DNA of 64,000 nucleotides from Pelodictyon luteolum DSM 273 (GTDB taxonomy: Bacteria; Bacteroidota; Chlorobiia; Chlorobiales; Chlorobiaceae), in contig NC_007512.1 of the NCBI RefSeq assembly GCF_000012485.1, positions 249,001 to 313,000 of the forward strand, in the 5' to 3' direction. This document shows, in pieces, positions 9,008 to 18,469 of this stretch; position 1 is the first letter of the stretch; every line of letters starts with the position of its first letter. A model generated the notes under the pieces. It was not told the origin of the DNA. It saw only the letters and a list, made by a program, of their open reading frames with translations, and ran no database searches. Both the position numbers and the translations under genes were made by a program.

Positions 9008-11431
9008 TCAGTAGCTGAAGTCTACTCCCAGCACATAGCTGCGGCCGGGTGCGCGGAAATACATTACCTCCTCATACTGTGTGTTGTTGATGTTGTTGCA
9101 CACGAGCGAGGTAGAGAAGTTGTCGTTCACCTTGTACTTCGCACCGACGCCGAGCACCACGAAGTCGCCGGGGTAGTTTGTGCCGGCAACGTTGTTGTAC
9201 ATGTTGATGTTTTTGTACTTGCTGACGTAGCGTCCATTGACGTTCAGAGCCAGATCCTTCGTGGCTTTCCATGTCGTGCTGGCTGACGCCGTGTGCTCTG
9301 GTCTGTAAGCGAGCCAATCAGGGTCAGGGTTGTTCGTGACGCTGCTGGATGCGGTTGCCGGATCGTACGACTCGTTCTTTGCATTCATGTATGTGTATGC
9401 AAGGTTGACATTCACTTCATCTACCGGCTTGATGTTCAGGTTCGTTTCGATACCCCAGATGCGCGCTTTGCTGATGTTCTGGTATTGATATGTAGACGGA
9501 GCTGTAATAACCGTGGATTCGATCAGGTCGTTGTAGTTGTTGATGAATCCGGCGATGTCAAGCGCAACCCGTTCGCCGAACTGTTTGAAAACGCCAGCTT
9601 CCCATGCTGTCATGGTCTCCTTGTCGAGGGCGGGGTTCGGCGTCAATGTCGCAAATCCACCGTCACGAACGAACCGCTCATAGAGCGAGGGTGCCCTGAA
9701 GCTCCTGCCCCATGAGGCGCGGAAGCTCATGTCGTCCATCGCCTTGTAGTTCAATGCCACGCGAGGGCTTACAGCGTCAACCGATTTGTTCTGGATGGGG
9801 GTGGTTCCAGCCATGTCATCGCTGATGCCGTTCCAGTCGTAGCGGACTGATGCGAGGGACGTCAGGCGGTCGGTGATTTTCCACTCATCCTGTAGGAAAC
9901 TTGCGAAATTGCTTTCCTGGATGTCGTTCAGAACACCTGCGACCGGAGTGGTGGCCGTGACCTGCGTCGACATCACATTGGTGAAGTTGCCGTCCACACC
10001 GAAGAGGAGGCGGTGGGCGTCACTGACTTTCCAGTCGAGTTTCGTGCCTGCACCGACCCGGTCGGAGTAGGTCTCATTGAAAGATCCGGGCTGCTGGTAG
10101 GTTGCGGGAATTGGACCAGCCGCCGCTGTTACAAGTTCGGCAGTGGCCGTCGGATTATACTCATAACGGGTTCCATTGTGCGTGTAATACAGGCGTGTGT
10201 CCAGAGAGACGTCGTCACTGAACATCTTGACATAGTTCAAACCGACAAGAGCGTTTTTTCTCAATGTAGTGTCGTCGCCATAAGCCGTTGGATTGTTAAT
10301 GTCATAAGCTAGTTCGGGGGATGTGCTTGTTACTGTTCCGCCAGCACCGGCAACATAGGGCCACGTTCTTCCATATCCGCCCACCGTTGCATTGTAGAAC
10401 GCACTGAGCTGTAGGTACTGCGTGGCGTCGATATCGTACCTTGCCTTGATCTTCAGGTCGTTCAGGTAGCTGTCGGTGTTTTCCCTGTAGCCGTTGTCGT
10501 CGCTATGGCTGTAGAGCACGCTGTAGCGCCATTTGTCGTCCTTGTTGCCGTAACCGACATAGCTGTTCCAGAAGACCGGGGTATAGCTCTCACGATAGGC
10601 ACTCTGGTCATCGGACGGAGGTGCATCATAGAATCCGATGCTTGAGCCGGCCAGGATTTCCTCTTTTTCAGGGAGATGACCGTATACATTGACCACGCCG
10701 CCCATTGCGCCCGAGCCGTAGAGCGTTGCCGCTGCTCCTTTGAGTAGCTCGACCTTGTCGGCAGCATTCATATTGACTGACTGCCATACAATTTCGCCGG
10801 ATTCAGGTGCGTTGATCGGGAACCCATCATACAAGGCCTGCACCCTTGTGCCGATGCCACCACCTTGGTAAACGTTGGATCCACGGATCTGAAGCGATGA
10901 TGAAGTTGTGCCACCTGCGCGGGATACCACGACACCAGGTACTCCCTCTACTACCGCGTCAAGCGTCGGGTTCGGCTCTTCCTTGATCTGCTCGCTGGTG
11001 ACAACGTTGGCCGTCACCGGAACACTGAGCCGATCCTGCCCGTACATGGCTGCGCCGACCACGACCTCAGAGGCCATGATGGTTGTATGGCCGAGAGAAA
11101 TGTTGGCTGTTGCTGTTGCATCTGCGGCGACCGTCACGACCTGCGATGCAGGAGCGTAGCCTACGATGGAGACGGAGAGTTTCTGGGTTGCTACGGGGAC
11201 GTTCCGGAGGGTGAAGTTCCCATCCATGTCGGTCGCGGTGCTGATGGTGGTGCCGCCGATGGTGACGGTTGCGCCGTAGACGCCCTCTCCGTCAGCCCTG
11301 TCGGTGACTTGGCCCTTCACTGTTCCGGTATCCGCGCCGTAGGAGGTCAGCGGAACCATAAACGCCAGCATGCACCATGCTGTCGCTACGATACGGGCTA
11401 AGGAACGCACCCGTGTCTTGGTTGATTTCAT
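9008..11431 (-). CDS. TonB-dependent outer-membrane receptor with carboxypeptidase-like N-domain
   Basis: This 807-residue protein has a signal peptide (about 1-33). A carboxypeptidase-regulatory-like beta domain follows (about 38-120; GTVKGQVTDRADGEGV, then DMDGNFTLRNVP). A plug domain covers about 135-245 with LQIRGSNV and KGAAATLYGSGAMGGVVN, and a 22-strand-type barrel ends in an aromatic residue (GVDFSY). It should import a scarce large substrate across the outer membrane using TonB energy; the substrate cannot be read from sequence. Its place beside the chelatase genes makes a metal complex, corrinoid or siderophore reasonable. It is a single-gene unit with its own terminator. No B12-riboswitch core is visible in the leader. 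Just before the ATG is a short CA-rich tract. Confidence 0.9.
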   Translation of the reverse strand: MKSTKTRVRSLARIVATAWCMLAFMVPLTSYGADTGTVKGQVTDRADGEGVYGATVTIGGTTISTATDMDGNFTLRNVPVATQKLSVSIVGYAPASQVVTVAADATATANISLGHTTIMASEVVVGAAMYGQDRLSVPVTANVVTSEQIKEEPNPTLDAVVEGVPGVVVSRAGGTTSSSLQIRGSNVYQGGGIGTRVQALYDGFPINAPESGEIVWQSVNMNAADKVELLKGAAATLYGSGAMGGVVNVYGHLPEKEEILAGSSIGFYDAPPSDDQSAYRESYTPVFWNSYVGYGNKDDKWRYSVLYSHSDDNGYRENTDSYLNDLKIKARYDIDATQYLQLSAFYNATVGGYGRTWPYVAGAGGTVTSTSPELAYDINNPTAYGDDTTLRKNALVGLNYVKMFSDDVSLDTRLYYTHNGTRYEYNPTATAELVTAAAGPIPATYQQPGSFNETYSDRVGAGTKLDWKVSDAHRLLFGVDGNFTNVMSTQVTATTPVAGVLNDIQESNFASFLQDEWKITDRLTSLASVRYDWNGISDDMAGTTPIQNKSVDAVSPRVALNYKAMDDMSFRASWGRSFRAPSLYERFVRDGGFATLTPNPALDKETMTAWEAGVFKQFGERVALDIAGFINNYNDLIESTVITAPSTYQYQNISKARIWGIETNLNIKPVDEVNVNLAYTYMNAKNESYDPATASSSVTNNPDPDWLAYRPEHTASASTTWKATKDLALNVNGRYVSKYKNINMYNNVAGTNYPGDFVVLGVGAKYKVNDNFSTSLVCNNINNTQYEEVMYFRAPGRSYVLGVDFSY

Positions 11432-11605
11432 GGCTGTGTGTGTTGTGTGTGTTAGGAAAACCCCTGAACATCATCACAAAAGCCTATCAATCGTCAGTCG
11501 TACCTGTTCGGCATCGCATCATATGGGTAATTGTGAAAGTTACGGAAACTTTATCATTAAATGCAAGTTACGGCGTAACGGCGGGTGGTTCGGGGGGTAA
11601 AAAAA

Positions 11606-11630
11606 GAACCCCCGATATTATCAGGGGCTC
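11606..11630 (-). terminator. Intrinsic terminator of the alpha-oxoamine synthase gene
   Basis: Read leftwards, the segment folds as gagcccc, an inner gata-a-tatc pairing, then ggggttc, followed by a run of seven T. It lies 37 bp past the stop codon of the 11667-12869 gene. Confidence 0.85.
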
Positions 11631-11666
11631 AAGCGGTATCATGTGGACTTCCGGCTGTTTAAAACT

Positions 11667-12869
11667 TTAAATCACGCCGAGCTCTTTGCCGATGGTGCAG
11701 AACTCGGTGATGACCTTGTCGAGGTGCTCCTTCTCATGGGTGGCCATGAAGCTTGTGCGGAGCGCTTCGTGACCGGGCATGACGCCGGGGCGGATGAATG
11801 CGTTCACATACACGCCTGCTTCAAAGAGCCTCTTCCAGAAGTAGAGGGTCTTCATCTGGTCGCTGATGAGTACGGTGACGATGGCGGTGCGCGAGGGCAT
11901 GAGCTTGAAGCCCGCCTTCAGGAGTCCCTGACGGACATAGTCGGTGTTCGAGACGAGGCGCTCCATCAGTTCCGGCTGCTCGCGGATGATCTTGAGGGTG
12001 GTGAGTACTGCCGCAACGCTTGCCGGGGTCGGCGAGGCGCTGAAGATGAGGGAAGATGCGTTGTGCTTGATGTAGTCGATCACCTTGTCGTCGCCGACAA
12101 CGTATCCGCCGAGCGAACCGAAGGTTTTCGAGAAGGTGCCCATGATGAGGTCGACGTCATCCACGAGATCGAACTCGGACGGGGTGCCCCTGCCGCCTTG
12201 GCCGATCACGCCGACAGCGTGGGCGTCGTCGATGACGATACGCGCGTTGTATTTCTTTGCGAGCTCAACGAGGCGCGGAAGGTCAACGATTTCACCAGAA
12301 ACGGAGAACACACCGTCGGAGACGATCATGCGTCCTGCGTTGTCCGGGATCTTCTGGAGGACCCGTTCGAGGTCGTCCATGTTGTTATGGTTGTAACGGA
12401 CGAGGTTGGCCCCTCCGCCCTGTGCCATGATGGAGGCCGCCACGAGGCTTGCATGGTTGTCGCGGTCGGAGACTATGTATTCACCTCGCTGCACGAGGGT
12501 TGGAATGATGCCCTGGCCGGTCTGGTAGCCGGTGCTGAAGAGCAGGCAGCGTTCCTTTTCGAAAAAGTCCGCCAGCTGTTCCTCAAGTTCGATGTGGAGG
12601 GTGACGGTGCCGGTCATGTAGCGCGATCCGCTGCAGCTGGTTCCGTATTTCTCGATGGCGGCAATGGAGGAAGCCTTGACTCTGGGGTCGGAGGTCAGGC
12701 CGAGGTAGTTGTTGGAGCCGGCCATCACCAGCTTGCGGCCGCCGAATGATACGACCGGGCCTTCGTTTTCGTCTATGGGGTGGAAGAACGGATAAACGCC
12801 CTGGGCCTTCACTTCATCGGCAAGGGTGAAGTCAAAGCATTTCTTGAAAAGATCTTTGGGTTTCTCCAC
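11667..12869 (-). CDS. Alpha-oxoamine synthase, serine palmitoyltransferase-like
   Basis: This 400-residue PLP enzyme belongs to the family that condenses an amino acid with an acyl-CoA or acyl-ACP (SPT, KBL, BioF, HemA). It has [13 protein letters not shown] (76-88), His139 that stacks on PLP, DDAH (214-217) and the PLP lysine in [12 protein letters not shown] (Lys248). The YLGL segment near 55 and the YGTSCSGSR pattern are closest to bacterial serine palmitoyltransferases. BioF is less likely because there are no bio genes nearby. HemA is unlikely because green sulfur bacteria make ALA by the C5 pathway. An extended SDR is divergently transcribed next door, a pairing seen in bacterial ceramide loci. 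The product is probably a 3-keto long-chain base, or a sulfonolipid base if the amino acid is cysteate. Cytoplasmic, probably membrane-associated. Confidence 0.75.
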   Translation of the reverse strand: MEKPKDLFKKCFDFTLADEVKAQGVYPFFHPIDENEGPVVSFGGRKLVMAGSNNYLGLTSDPRVKASSIAAIEKYGTSCSGSRYMTGTVTLHIELEEQLADFFEKERCLLFSTGYQTGQGIIPTLVQRGEYIVSDRDNHASLVAASIMAQGGGANLVRYNHNNMDDLERVLQKIPDNAGRMIVSDGVFSVSGEIVDLPRLVELAKKYNARIVIDDAHAVGVIGQGGRGTPSEFDLVDDVDLIMGTFSKTFGSLGGYVVGDDKVIDYIKHNASSLIFSASPTPASVAAVLTTLKIIREQPELMERLVSNTDYVRQGLLKAGFKLMPSRTAIVTVLISDQMKTLYFWKRLFEAGVYVNAFIRPGVMPGHEALRTSFMATHEKEHLDKVITEFCTIGKELGVI

Positions 12870-13069
12870 AGTGATGTAAATTTGCTTCAGCTGTTACGGG
12901 CAAAGCTGGAATTTCTCGTTTTTGCGGCCGTCGCTTTTTGTGTTTCTTTCGGTGACCGGGTTTCAGTATGGGGGTAAGATGCCCAGAAACCGAAATGTAT
13001 TAAAATTTTTATTTTTTCTGATACCGTGGAGCCCTGTTTTTTTACGGACCACGAACCCTCCACAAGCTT

Positions 13070-14062
13070 ATGGCTGAAACAATACTGGTAACGGGCTCTA
13101 CAGGATTCATCGGGCGAAGGATGCTCGTTCATCCCTCCCTTTGCGGCGAAAGGGTGCGGGTGCTGCTCCGTGCTGAAAGTCCCGTGCGCGATATGCCGGA
13201 TGGTGTCGAAGCCATCCGGGCAGACTTTCTGGACCCTCAGGCGCTTCATCGCGCCCTCAGCGGTGTGGACCGGATCATTCATCTCGCCGGGGTGACCAAG
13301 GCTCCGGATGAGCCAGCTTTTGACGAGGGCAACGTGCTTCCCGTCAGGAACCTCCTGCTTGCTGTACGACAGCACAACCCCGGGCTTCGGCGTTTCGTTC
13401 TGGTTTCGTCGCTTGCCGCCGCCGGGCCTGCAAGAGAAGGTATTGATGGTGTCCGGGAAGAGGACGCTCCGCACCCCGTCAGCGCATACGGACGCAGCAA
13501 ACTCCGTGGCGAAGAGGCGGCGCTGGAGTTCGCGGGCGACGTCCCTCTGACCATCCTCCGGCCTCCGGCCGTCTACGGCCCCGGTGACCGTGACGTGCTG
13601 CAGGTGTTCCAGATGCTCCGGAACGGGGTGCTGGTTACCGCCGGCAATGCACGCCGGCAGCGCTTCAGCATGATCCATGTGGATGACCTGGTCCGCGGCA
13701 TCATGATGGCAGCCCGCGCTGAGTCCCCGAGCGGCCGTATTTACAATATAACCTCTTCCGTGCCCTGGTCCTGGGACGGGGTCGTGGCCGCCGCCCGCCC
13801 CGCGCTGGGACTCCGGAATGTGCTGCGCATTTCGCTGCCGGCACCGGCCGTCATGCTGCTTGGCACCCTTGCCGGCAAAGCGGCCTCGGTTATCGGCAGG
13901 ACTTCCATCCTCAATCGCGACAAGGCGGTCGAACTCCTGCAGGACTACTGGGTATCCTCACCCCGCCGGGCGGCGGAGGAGCTTGGCTTTACGTCTGAAA
14001 TCACTCCCGAGGAAGGGGTTGCCGGTACCATCGCATGGGCCCGGCGGGATGGCCTCTTGTGA
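13070..14062 (+). CDS. Extended SDR, NAD(P)-dependent epimerase/dehydratase family
   Basis: This 330-residue protein starts with a Rossmann motif (GSTGFIG, residues 9-15). It has the extended-SDR catalytic pair Tyr140 and Lys144 in AYGRSK and an active-site serine near 113. Family members act on nucleotide sugars, sterols, flavonols or 3-ketoceramides. It is divergent from the SPT-like gene with about 200 bp between. In Caulobacter the ceramide reductase CerR is an extended SDR next to spt, so the same role here is a reasonable inference. A hopanoid- or sugar-modifying SDR is the alternative. No strong ribosome-binding site is visible before the ATG. Confidence 0.8.
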   Translation: MAETILVTGSTGFIGRRMLVHPSLCGERVRVLLRAESPVRDMPDGVEAIRADFLDPQALHRALSGVDRIIHLAGVTKAPDEPAFDEGNVLPVRNLLLAVRQHNPGLRRFVLVSSLAAAGPAREGIDGVREEDAPHPVSAYGRSKLRGEEAALEFAGDVPLTILRPPAVYGPGDRDVLQVFQMLRNGVLVTAGNARRQRFSMIHVDDLVRGIMMAARAESPSGRIYNITSSVPWSWDGVVAAARPALGLRNVLRISLPAPAVMLLGTLAGKAASVIGRTSILNRDKAVELLQDYWVSSPRRAAEELGFTSEITPEEGVAGTIAWARRDGLL

Positions 14063-14508
14063 CGTCTTTCGGGTACTTATACTTCGTTTTTGGCGTATAT
14101 CCATTTTTTCCCTATATTTTCACATTATAGGAAGCCGCACCACTATGTACCTTCAAACGCGTATTGTGCTTCAGACTGACCCTGCCGACTGACGAAGTTT
14201 CCGGGGGTTGTCAATCTGTTGTAGCATGCGTATAGGAGTTCCGGCGCTCTCCAGTACCCACCTTCCACTACCACGGGCTGCAATGTCCGGTTAAGATCGC
14301 CTGACCATACATCCTTGCCACGCAGCCTTTTCAGGCCCGCGTGCCCTCCCTGCACCTCCCATGCATCGGGGAACCCTTGCCCGTTTCACCCATCAGGCGT
14401 TGCTACGCAATGAACTACTTCATCTACTTTCCGGTGCCTACCGGCTTAGGGGGGCGTTTGTCCAATTGAACCCCTTATGGGCATCGCCATTCTGTAACGG
14501 GAGTGTGT
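14063..14508 (+). other. 446-bp non-coding or remnant block of unknown nature
   Basis: No convincing gene is seen. The first 70 bases look like an ordinary AT-rich intergenic stretch, and the rest (about 14130-14480) is GC-rich. Small inverted repeats are present, for example ccggt-gcct-accgg near 14430 and ggag-ttccggcg-ctcc near 14237. Short frames exist on both strands (14143-14355 minus, 70 codons; 14361-14561 plus, 66 codons) but match nothing I know. The density of short hairpins suggests a structured RNA or the remnant of a mobile element such as a group II intron; neither can be confirmed by eye. Confidence 0.4.
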
Positions 14509-17331
14509 ATGAAAAGGCGTATCCTGAGGCTGATTCTTTTCCTTGCCATGAGCATTTTTGATGATGTGTATGCCAAGGAGTTCGTTGTGAGCGAATCTTC
14601 CGACAACGTGCCGGGATCGCTCCGTGCTGCAATCGATGGCATCAATGCTTCCTCCGACGTGGACAATGTGATTACATTTGCCACCCCCACGGTGACGGTA
14701 AGCAGCGCGTTGCCGACGCTGGTGAACCCGGTGATGTTTGTTGTCCCTGCCAGCGGGGTCAGTGTTGTCGGTTCTGGGCTTATAAACGGAACGGCACTTT
14801 TCGCCGCCTCAGAAAGCTCCTTGGGCGGGTTGGTGAACGGTATGGTTGTGAGTGCTTCGGGAGGGTCAAAGATTGCGGCAATAAAGAACGCAACGGGTGC
14901 CGTGCATATTTCTGGAGATATGGCGGCAGCCCTCACGACAACCACCACCAGTTCATGGTACTCATACGGGATTCATGCCGGTGACGGGTCGATTACCGTT
15001 GACGGAAATCTTTCCGGATCTATTACTGCAACTGCCAAAACCAATTATGCGTATGGGCTCCGCGCCGTCGGTGCTGCAACTATCGGGGGCGACTTGAGCG
15101 GAACCATTGCTGTTACTGCAGGCACCGGATACAGAGCGTACGGGATCTCCTCCGATAATGCGACAACAATCGGCGGCAGTCTGTCGGGCGCCATTACTGC
15201 TGTGGCCGGCAGCTACAGCGCATACGGGATTAAGGCGTCCGCGCTGTATGTCGGTACCGATATAAGCGGTGCAGTCACTTCAACTGCTGGGACCTATGAT
15301 GCCTGCGGTTTAACCCTTGGTGGAAGCCTGACTGTCGGCGGCGATATTTCCGGCACCATTTCGGCGAGTGCTCTGGATGGAGATAAGGCTTACGCCATAA
15401 AGACTAAATCAGCCATTTCCATTGGCGGAGAAGTGTCGGGCACGCTTACGGCGACCGCTTCAGGAAGTGATGCCGCCGGGCTTTACTGTTTTGACAGTTC
15501 CATCCATGGCGCCACCTCCTCCGACCCCGCACGCATCTCAGGCTCAATCAACGCTGTATCGTCGGGAGCTTCTGCCGCCGTCATGGCCTGGACGGAGATG
15601 AACCTCTACGTGACAGGTACGCTCTATGCCGAGGGGGCGTCGGCATACGCCATCCGTTCGGGCATGTTCAACGGTACGGGTGGTTTTACCGACAACACCA
15701 CAGAACGGGTCGACACGGTTGTGCTCGCAAGCGGTGCGGTGCTGACCGGCGGCGTCTATCTTGGTGACGGCGACGACACGCTGATGCTCAGCGGCACTGC
15801 CGATATCCAAAGTGTGCCGTCGCTTGACGGTGGGACGGGGGATGACCGGCTGGTGTTCAGCGGATGGAGCGGGTCGTTCTCAGACGCCATGCAGGGATGG
15901 GAGCACCTTGATGTAGGATCGGGCTCATCGCTCGGCATGGATGCGTTAGGGTCGTTTTCCGGTGAAGTTTCGGTGCTTGAGGGCGCTGTCCTTCGCCCGG
16001 GCGCTGCAGGGGGCCGTGACCGTATTGCGGGGAGCCTTCTGAACCTTGGGCTTATTGAGCTCCGCGACGGTAATGCCCATGGAGTCCTCACGGTGGATGG
16101 CAGCTATACAGGAGGGGGTGTGGTCGGCATGGACGTGGGTGCCGGCAGTGCGGACCTGCTCTCGGTGTCTGGTGCCGTTTCCGGTACCACCACGCTGCTG
16201 CTTTCCATCGCCCCTTCGGTGACGGAGCTTGCCGCTGCCGAGCCCTCACTGCTCATTCATACCGACACTGCCGCTGCTGCCGATGCATTTGTGGTGCAGG
16301 ATGCTACCGATTACGGCCCCTATGTTGCCGGGGTGATGGTGGTGGCGGAAGCTACGGGATCGGCCGACTGGTACTACGGGGTGAGCGGGCTTCATGATGA
16401 TGCGCTGACGGCGCAGGCGCTCATGCCGGTTATTGCGGGTCCGCTTGAGGATTTTGTGCCGCGCTTTTCGGACCGGAAGGCCTACGGAGGCTCATCGGGC
16501 GTTATGCCGGGGTTCGGCGGGGGGTGGACCCGGGCAGGTGAGTCGTGGAGCCGGACAGTGCTTTCCGGCGATGCCGGAACGCTCACTGACGGCACCAGCC
16601 GGTTCGTGCAGCTCGGCTGGGACCTCTGGTACGCCCTCGGCGCGAAGTCTTACCGGGGAGCGGGGGTGTTCGGGGGCACCGGCACGCAGTCTGCCAGCGT
16701 GGTTTCGACCGGGGGCCGCCCTGCCGGCGGTGTTGAGGGGACCAATTACTCCGGCGGGATCTATGCGTTTCTGGTACGGCCGCGCTCGTACCGCCTGGAA
16801 GTGGCTGCGGTGTTCGGGTACCATGAACTTTCACTGAACTATGAGATGAGCTCTCCCGAACATCTCGCCACCGGGAGCCGTATGGTGTCGGCGGAGGGGG
16901 AGCTGCAGCTGGGGCTCGGGGAAGGTCTCGCGCTCTCACCCCGGCTGCAGGCGGTCTGGCGCCATGTGGACGGGTTCGGTCTTGCGCCGCTCTCGACAGG
17001 GCCGCTTATGGTCGAGGATGAGGATGGGCTTATCGGTCTGGCGGGTCTTGGACTCACCCTCAATACGGACTGCCCGGGCTGGTACCTTGTAGCTGAAGCA
17101 ACGGTGCGGGTCGATGGCTCCCCGACGAATGCCGTCCGGTACCCGTTACCCGCAGTCACGCTCTCGACTGAAGCGGAAGCGGTGCTCTGGGGCGGCAGTC
17201 TCACCGTCGGGAACCGTGCCGGCGGCATGCTGGACCCGGTATACTGGCTGAAGGCGGGTGCGCTCGGTTCGGCGGGCTCCATGGAGAGCTACCGGCTCTC
17301 TCTTGAAGCGGGGGTGAAGGTGCCGTTCTGA
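14509..17331 (+). CDS. Autotransporter with repetitive passenger domain
   Basis: This 940-residue protein starts at ATG 14509, with a gggag ribosome site 6 bases upstream, better than the in-frame GTG at 14503. A signal peptide covers about 1-22. The passenger (about 25-620) contains degenerate repeats in which V-G-G-D-[IL]-S-G-x-I-x-A alternates with Y-G-I, a pattern expected to form a parallel beta-helix. The last roughly 280 residues resemble the autotransporter beta-barrel domain and end in phenylalanine, as outer-membrane barrels usually do. It is probably exported by type V secretion and surface-displayed. The passenger's function (adhesion, aggregation) is not evident. It sits alone between the unexplained upstream block and holA. 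Confidence 0.85.
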   Translation: MKRRILRLILFLAMSIFDDVYAKEFVVSESSDNVPGSLRAAIDGINASSDVDNVITFATPTVTVSSALPTLVNPVMFVVPASGVSVVGSGLINGTALFAASESSLGGLVNGMVVSASGGSKIAAIKNATGAVHISGDMAAALTTTTTSSWYSYGIHAGDGSITVDGNLSGSITATAKTNYAYGLRAVGAATIGGDLSGTIAVTAGTGYRAYGISSDNATTIGGSLSGAITAVAGSYSAYGIKASALYVGTDISGAVTSTAGTYDACGLTLGGSLTVGGDISGTISASALDGDKAYAIKTKSAISIGGEVSGTLTATASGSDAAGLYCFDSSIHGATSSDPARISGSINAVSSGASAAVMAWTEMNLYVTGTLYAEGASAYAIRSGMFNGTGGFTDNTTERVDTVVLASGAVLTGGVYLGDGDDTLMLSGTADIQSVPSLDGGTGDDRLVFSGWSGSFSDAMQGWEHLDVGSGSSLGMDALGSFSGEVSVLEGAVLRPGAAGGRDRIAGSLLNLGLIELRDGNAHGVLTVDGSYTGGGVVGMDVGAGSADLLSVSGAVSGTTTLLLSIAPSVTELAAAEPSLLIHTDTAAAADAFVVQDATDYGPYVAGVMVVAEATGSADWYYGVSGLHDDALTAQALMPVIAGPLEDFVPRFSDRKAYGGSSGVMPGFGGGWTRAGESWSRTVLSGDAGTLTDGTSRFVQLGWDLWYALGAKSYRGAGVFGGTGTQSASVVSTGGRPAGGVEGTNYSGGIYAFLVRPRSYRLEVAAVFGYHELSLNYEMSSPEHLATGSRMVSAEGELQLGLGEGLALSPRLQAVWRHVDGFGLAPLSTGPLMVEDEDGLIGLAGLGLTLNTDCPGWYLVAEATVRVDGSPTNAVRYPLPAVTLSTEAEAVLWGGSLTVGNRAGGMLDPVYWLKAGALGSAGSMESYRLSLEAGVKVPF

Positions 17332-17358
17332 ACCCCCGGGGTATCTGTCAGGGAGTTT

Positions 17359-18399
17359 TCAGCCGAGGAGCTGCTGCATCAGGCGGAGCAGGAGGTACTT
17401 TTCGTCAGGGTAAGGGGAAAGACCCTTGAGGGCGGCATCGGTGTCTTTCAGGGCCGTGATCGCCCGTTCTGCCTGGATGGAGGAAAAGGCTCCGGCGTAT
17501 GAGAGGTAGCTTCTGACGAAATACTCCTGCCTGCCGTACATGCCCAGCACTTTTGCAATCTCGCCCTGCGGCATGGCTCGCACTTCAGGCTGGGCTATTT
17601 TCCACAGCCGCATGAAGAAGGTGGTAAGGTAGCGGACGATGTTGCCGAGCCCTTCCTTCTGTCCTTCGCGCTCCATGATCATCAGCGATATGCCGCTCGA
17701 GAGGCGGAGGTTCCTTCCTGCTACCGCTTTTTCCAGTTCAAAGACATTATAGGTTTTCGAGATGCCGACGCACTCGTAGACGTCTGCGGCCGTGATGCGT
17801 CGCTCGCCCTGGCGTGAGGATGCGTAGGTGGTCAGCTTTTCGATTTCCTGGCAGATCTCCCTCGAAGATGGCTGTATGTAAGCAGTGAATGCCTTCAGCG
17901 CTTCCGGGTCGAACTCCCATCCCGCCTCATGGGCGCGTGCGGCCGCGAACAGGTCGGGGGTTTTCAGGAGGGGGAAGTCGTGCCGGAACGATTTCAGGAG
18001 GCTGTAGGGCGGTTTGTCCACATCCTTTTTGTCCAGCTGTTCGGCGTCGAAGACGAGGATGGTGAACTCCGCCGGGTTTTTCATGTAGCCGGCAAACTTC
18101 ATCTCATGCTGTTTCTGCTGGTCCTTGCCTACCGGCTTCTTGATCTTGTCGAACTGGCGGACGACGATGAGCTGGCGCGGGGTGAACATCGGGTACTCGG
18201 AGGCACGGGCGACGAGTTCGCCGGGAGTTATGTCGGGTCCGTAGAGGATGTGTGTGTTGGCCGCCGCCTCCGCTTCGTCAGGAAACGCCGTGCTCCGGAT
18301 GAGCGCCGTGAACTCCTCCTTCAGGAAGCTTTCGGGTCCGTGAAAAAAATAGACCGGCGAAAGGCTGCCGGCAAGGATGTTCTTCTTCAGTGTTTCCAT
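17359..18399 (-). CDS. holA: DNA polymerase III delta subunit HolA
   Basis: This 346-residue protein matches the length and layout of the clamp-loader delta subunit, which opens the beta clamp. Family features seen are [13 protein letters not shown] at the start, a [11 protein letters not shown] segment, an [11 protein letters not shown] helix and [14 protein letters not shown] in the third quarter. The first domain lacks a working Walker A, as is normal for delta. It is transcribed leftwards downstream of ssb with about 70 bp between, so both replication genes may share a transcript. It faces the autotransporter gene tail to tail, 27 bp apart. Confidence 0.88.
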   Translation of the reverse strand: METLKKNILAGSLSPVYFFHGPESFLKEEFTALIRSTAFPDEAEAAANTHILYGPDITPGELVARASEYPMFTPRQLIVVRQFDKIKKPVGKDQQKQHEMKFAGYMKNPAEFTILVFDAEQLDKKDVDKPPYSLLKSFRHDFPLLKTPDLFAAARAHEAGWEFDPEALKAFTAYIQPSSREICQEIEKLTTYASSRQGERRITAADVYECVGISKTYNVFELEKAVAGRNLRLSSGISLMIMEREGQKEGLGNIVRYLTTFFMRLWKIAQPEVRAMPQGEIAKVLGMYGRQEYFVRSYLSYAGAFSSIQAERAITALKDTDAALKGLSPYPDEKYLLLRLMQQLLG

Positions 18400-18469
18400 C
18401 TGCTGCGTGATGCCTCCGCCGGAGGCCGCTGTCGGCTGCCGGCGGGGCGGTCGGGGGTTGGTTTCGGGT

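Noticed and set aside
11433-11456. CA/TG microsatellite as a phase-variation switch for the receptor
   Set aside because: The two short dinucleotide runs are broken by a single base and lie outside the coding frame, so slippage would only alter spacing; too weak to call by itself.
11432-11600. A cobalamin riboswitch upstream of the TonB receptor
   Set aside because: I looked for the B12-box core on the minus strand and found no convincing match or the expected extended stem structure.
11643-12749. A 368-codon plus-strand frame opposite the alpha-oxoamine synthase
   Set aside because: It is the antisense shadow of a strongly conserved gene in GC-rich DNA; its translation lacks any recognisable motif and is unusually rich in Val, Asp, His and Gly.
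11667-12869. 5-aminolevulinate synthase (HemA) call for the oxoamine synthase
   Set aside because: Green sulfur bacteria make ALA from glutamyl-tRNA, and the motif wording is closer to serine palmitoyltransferase.
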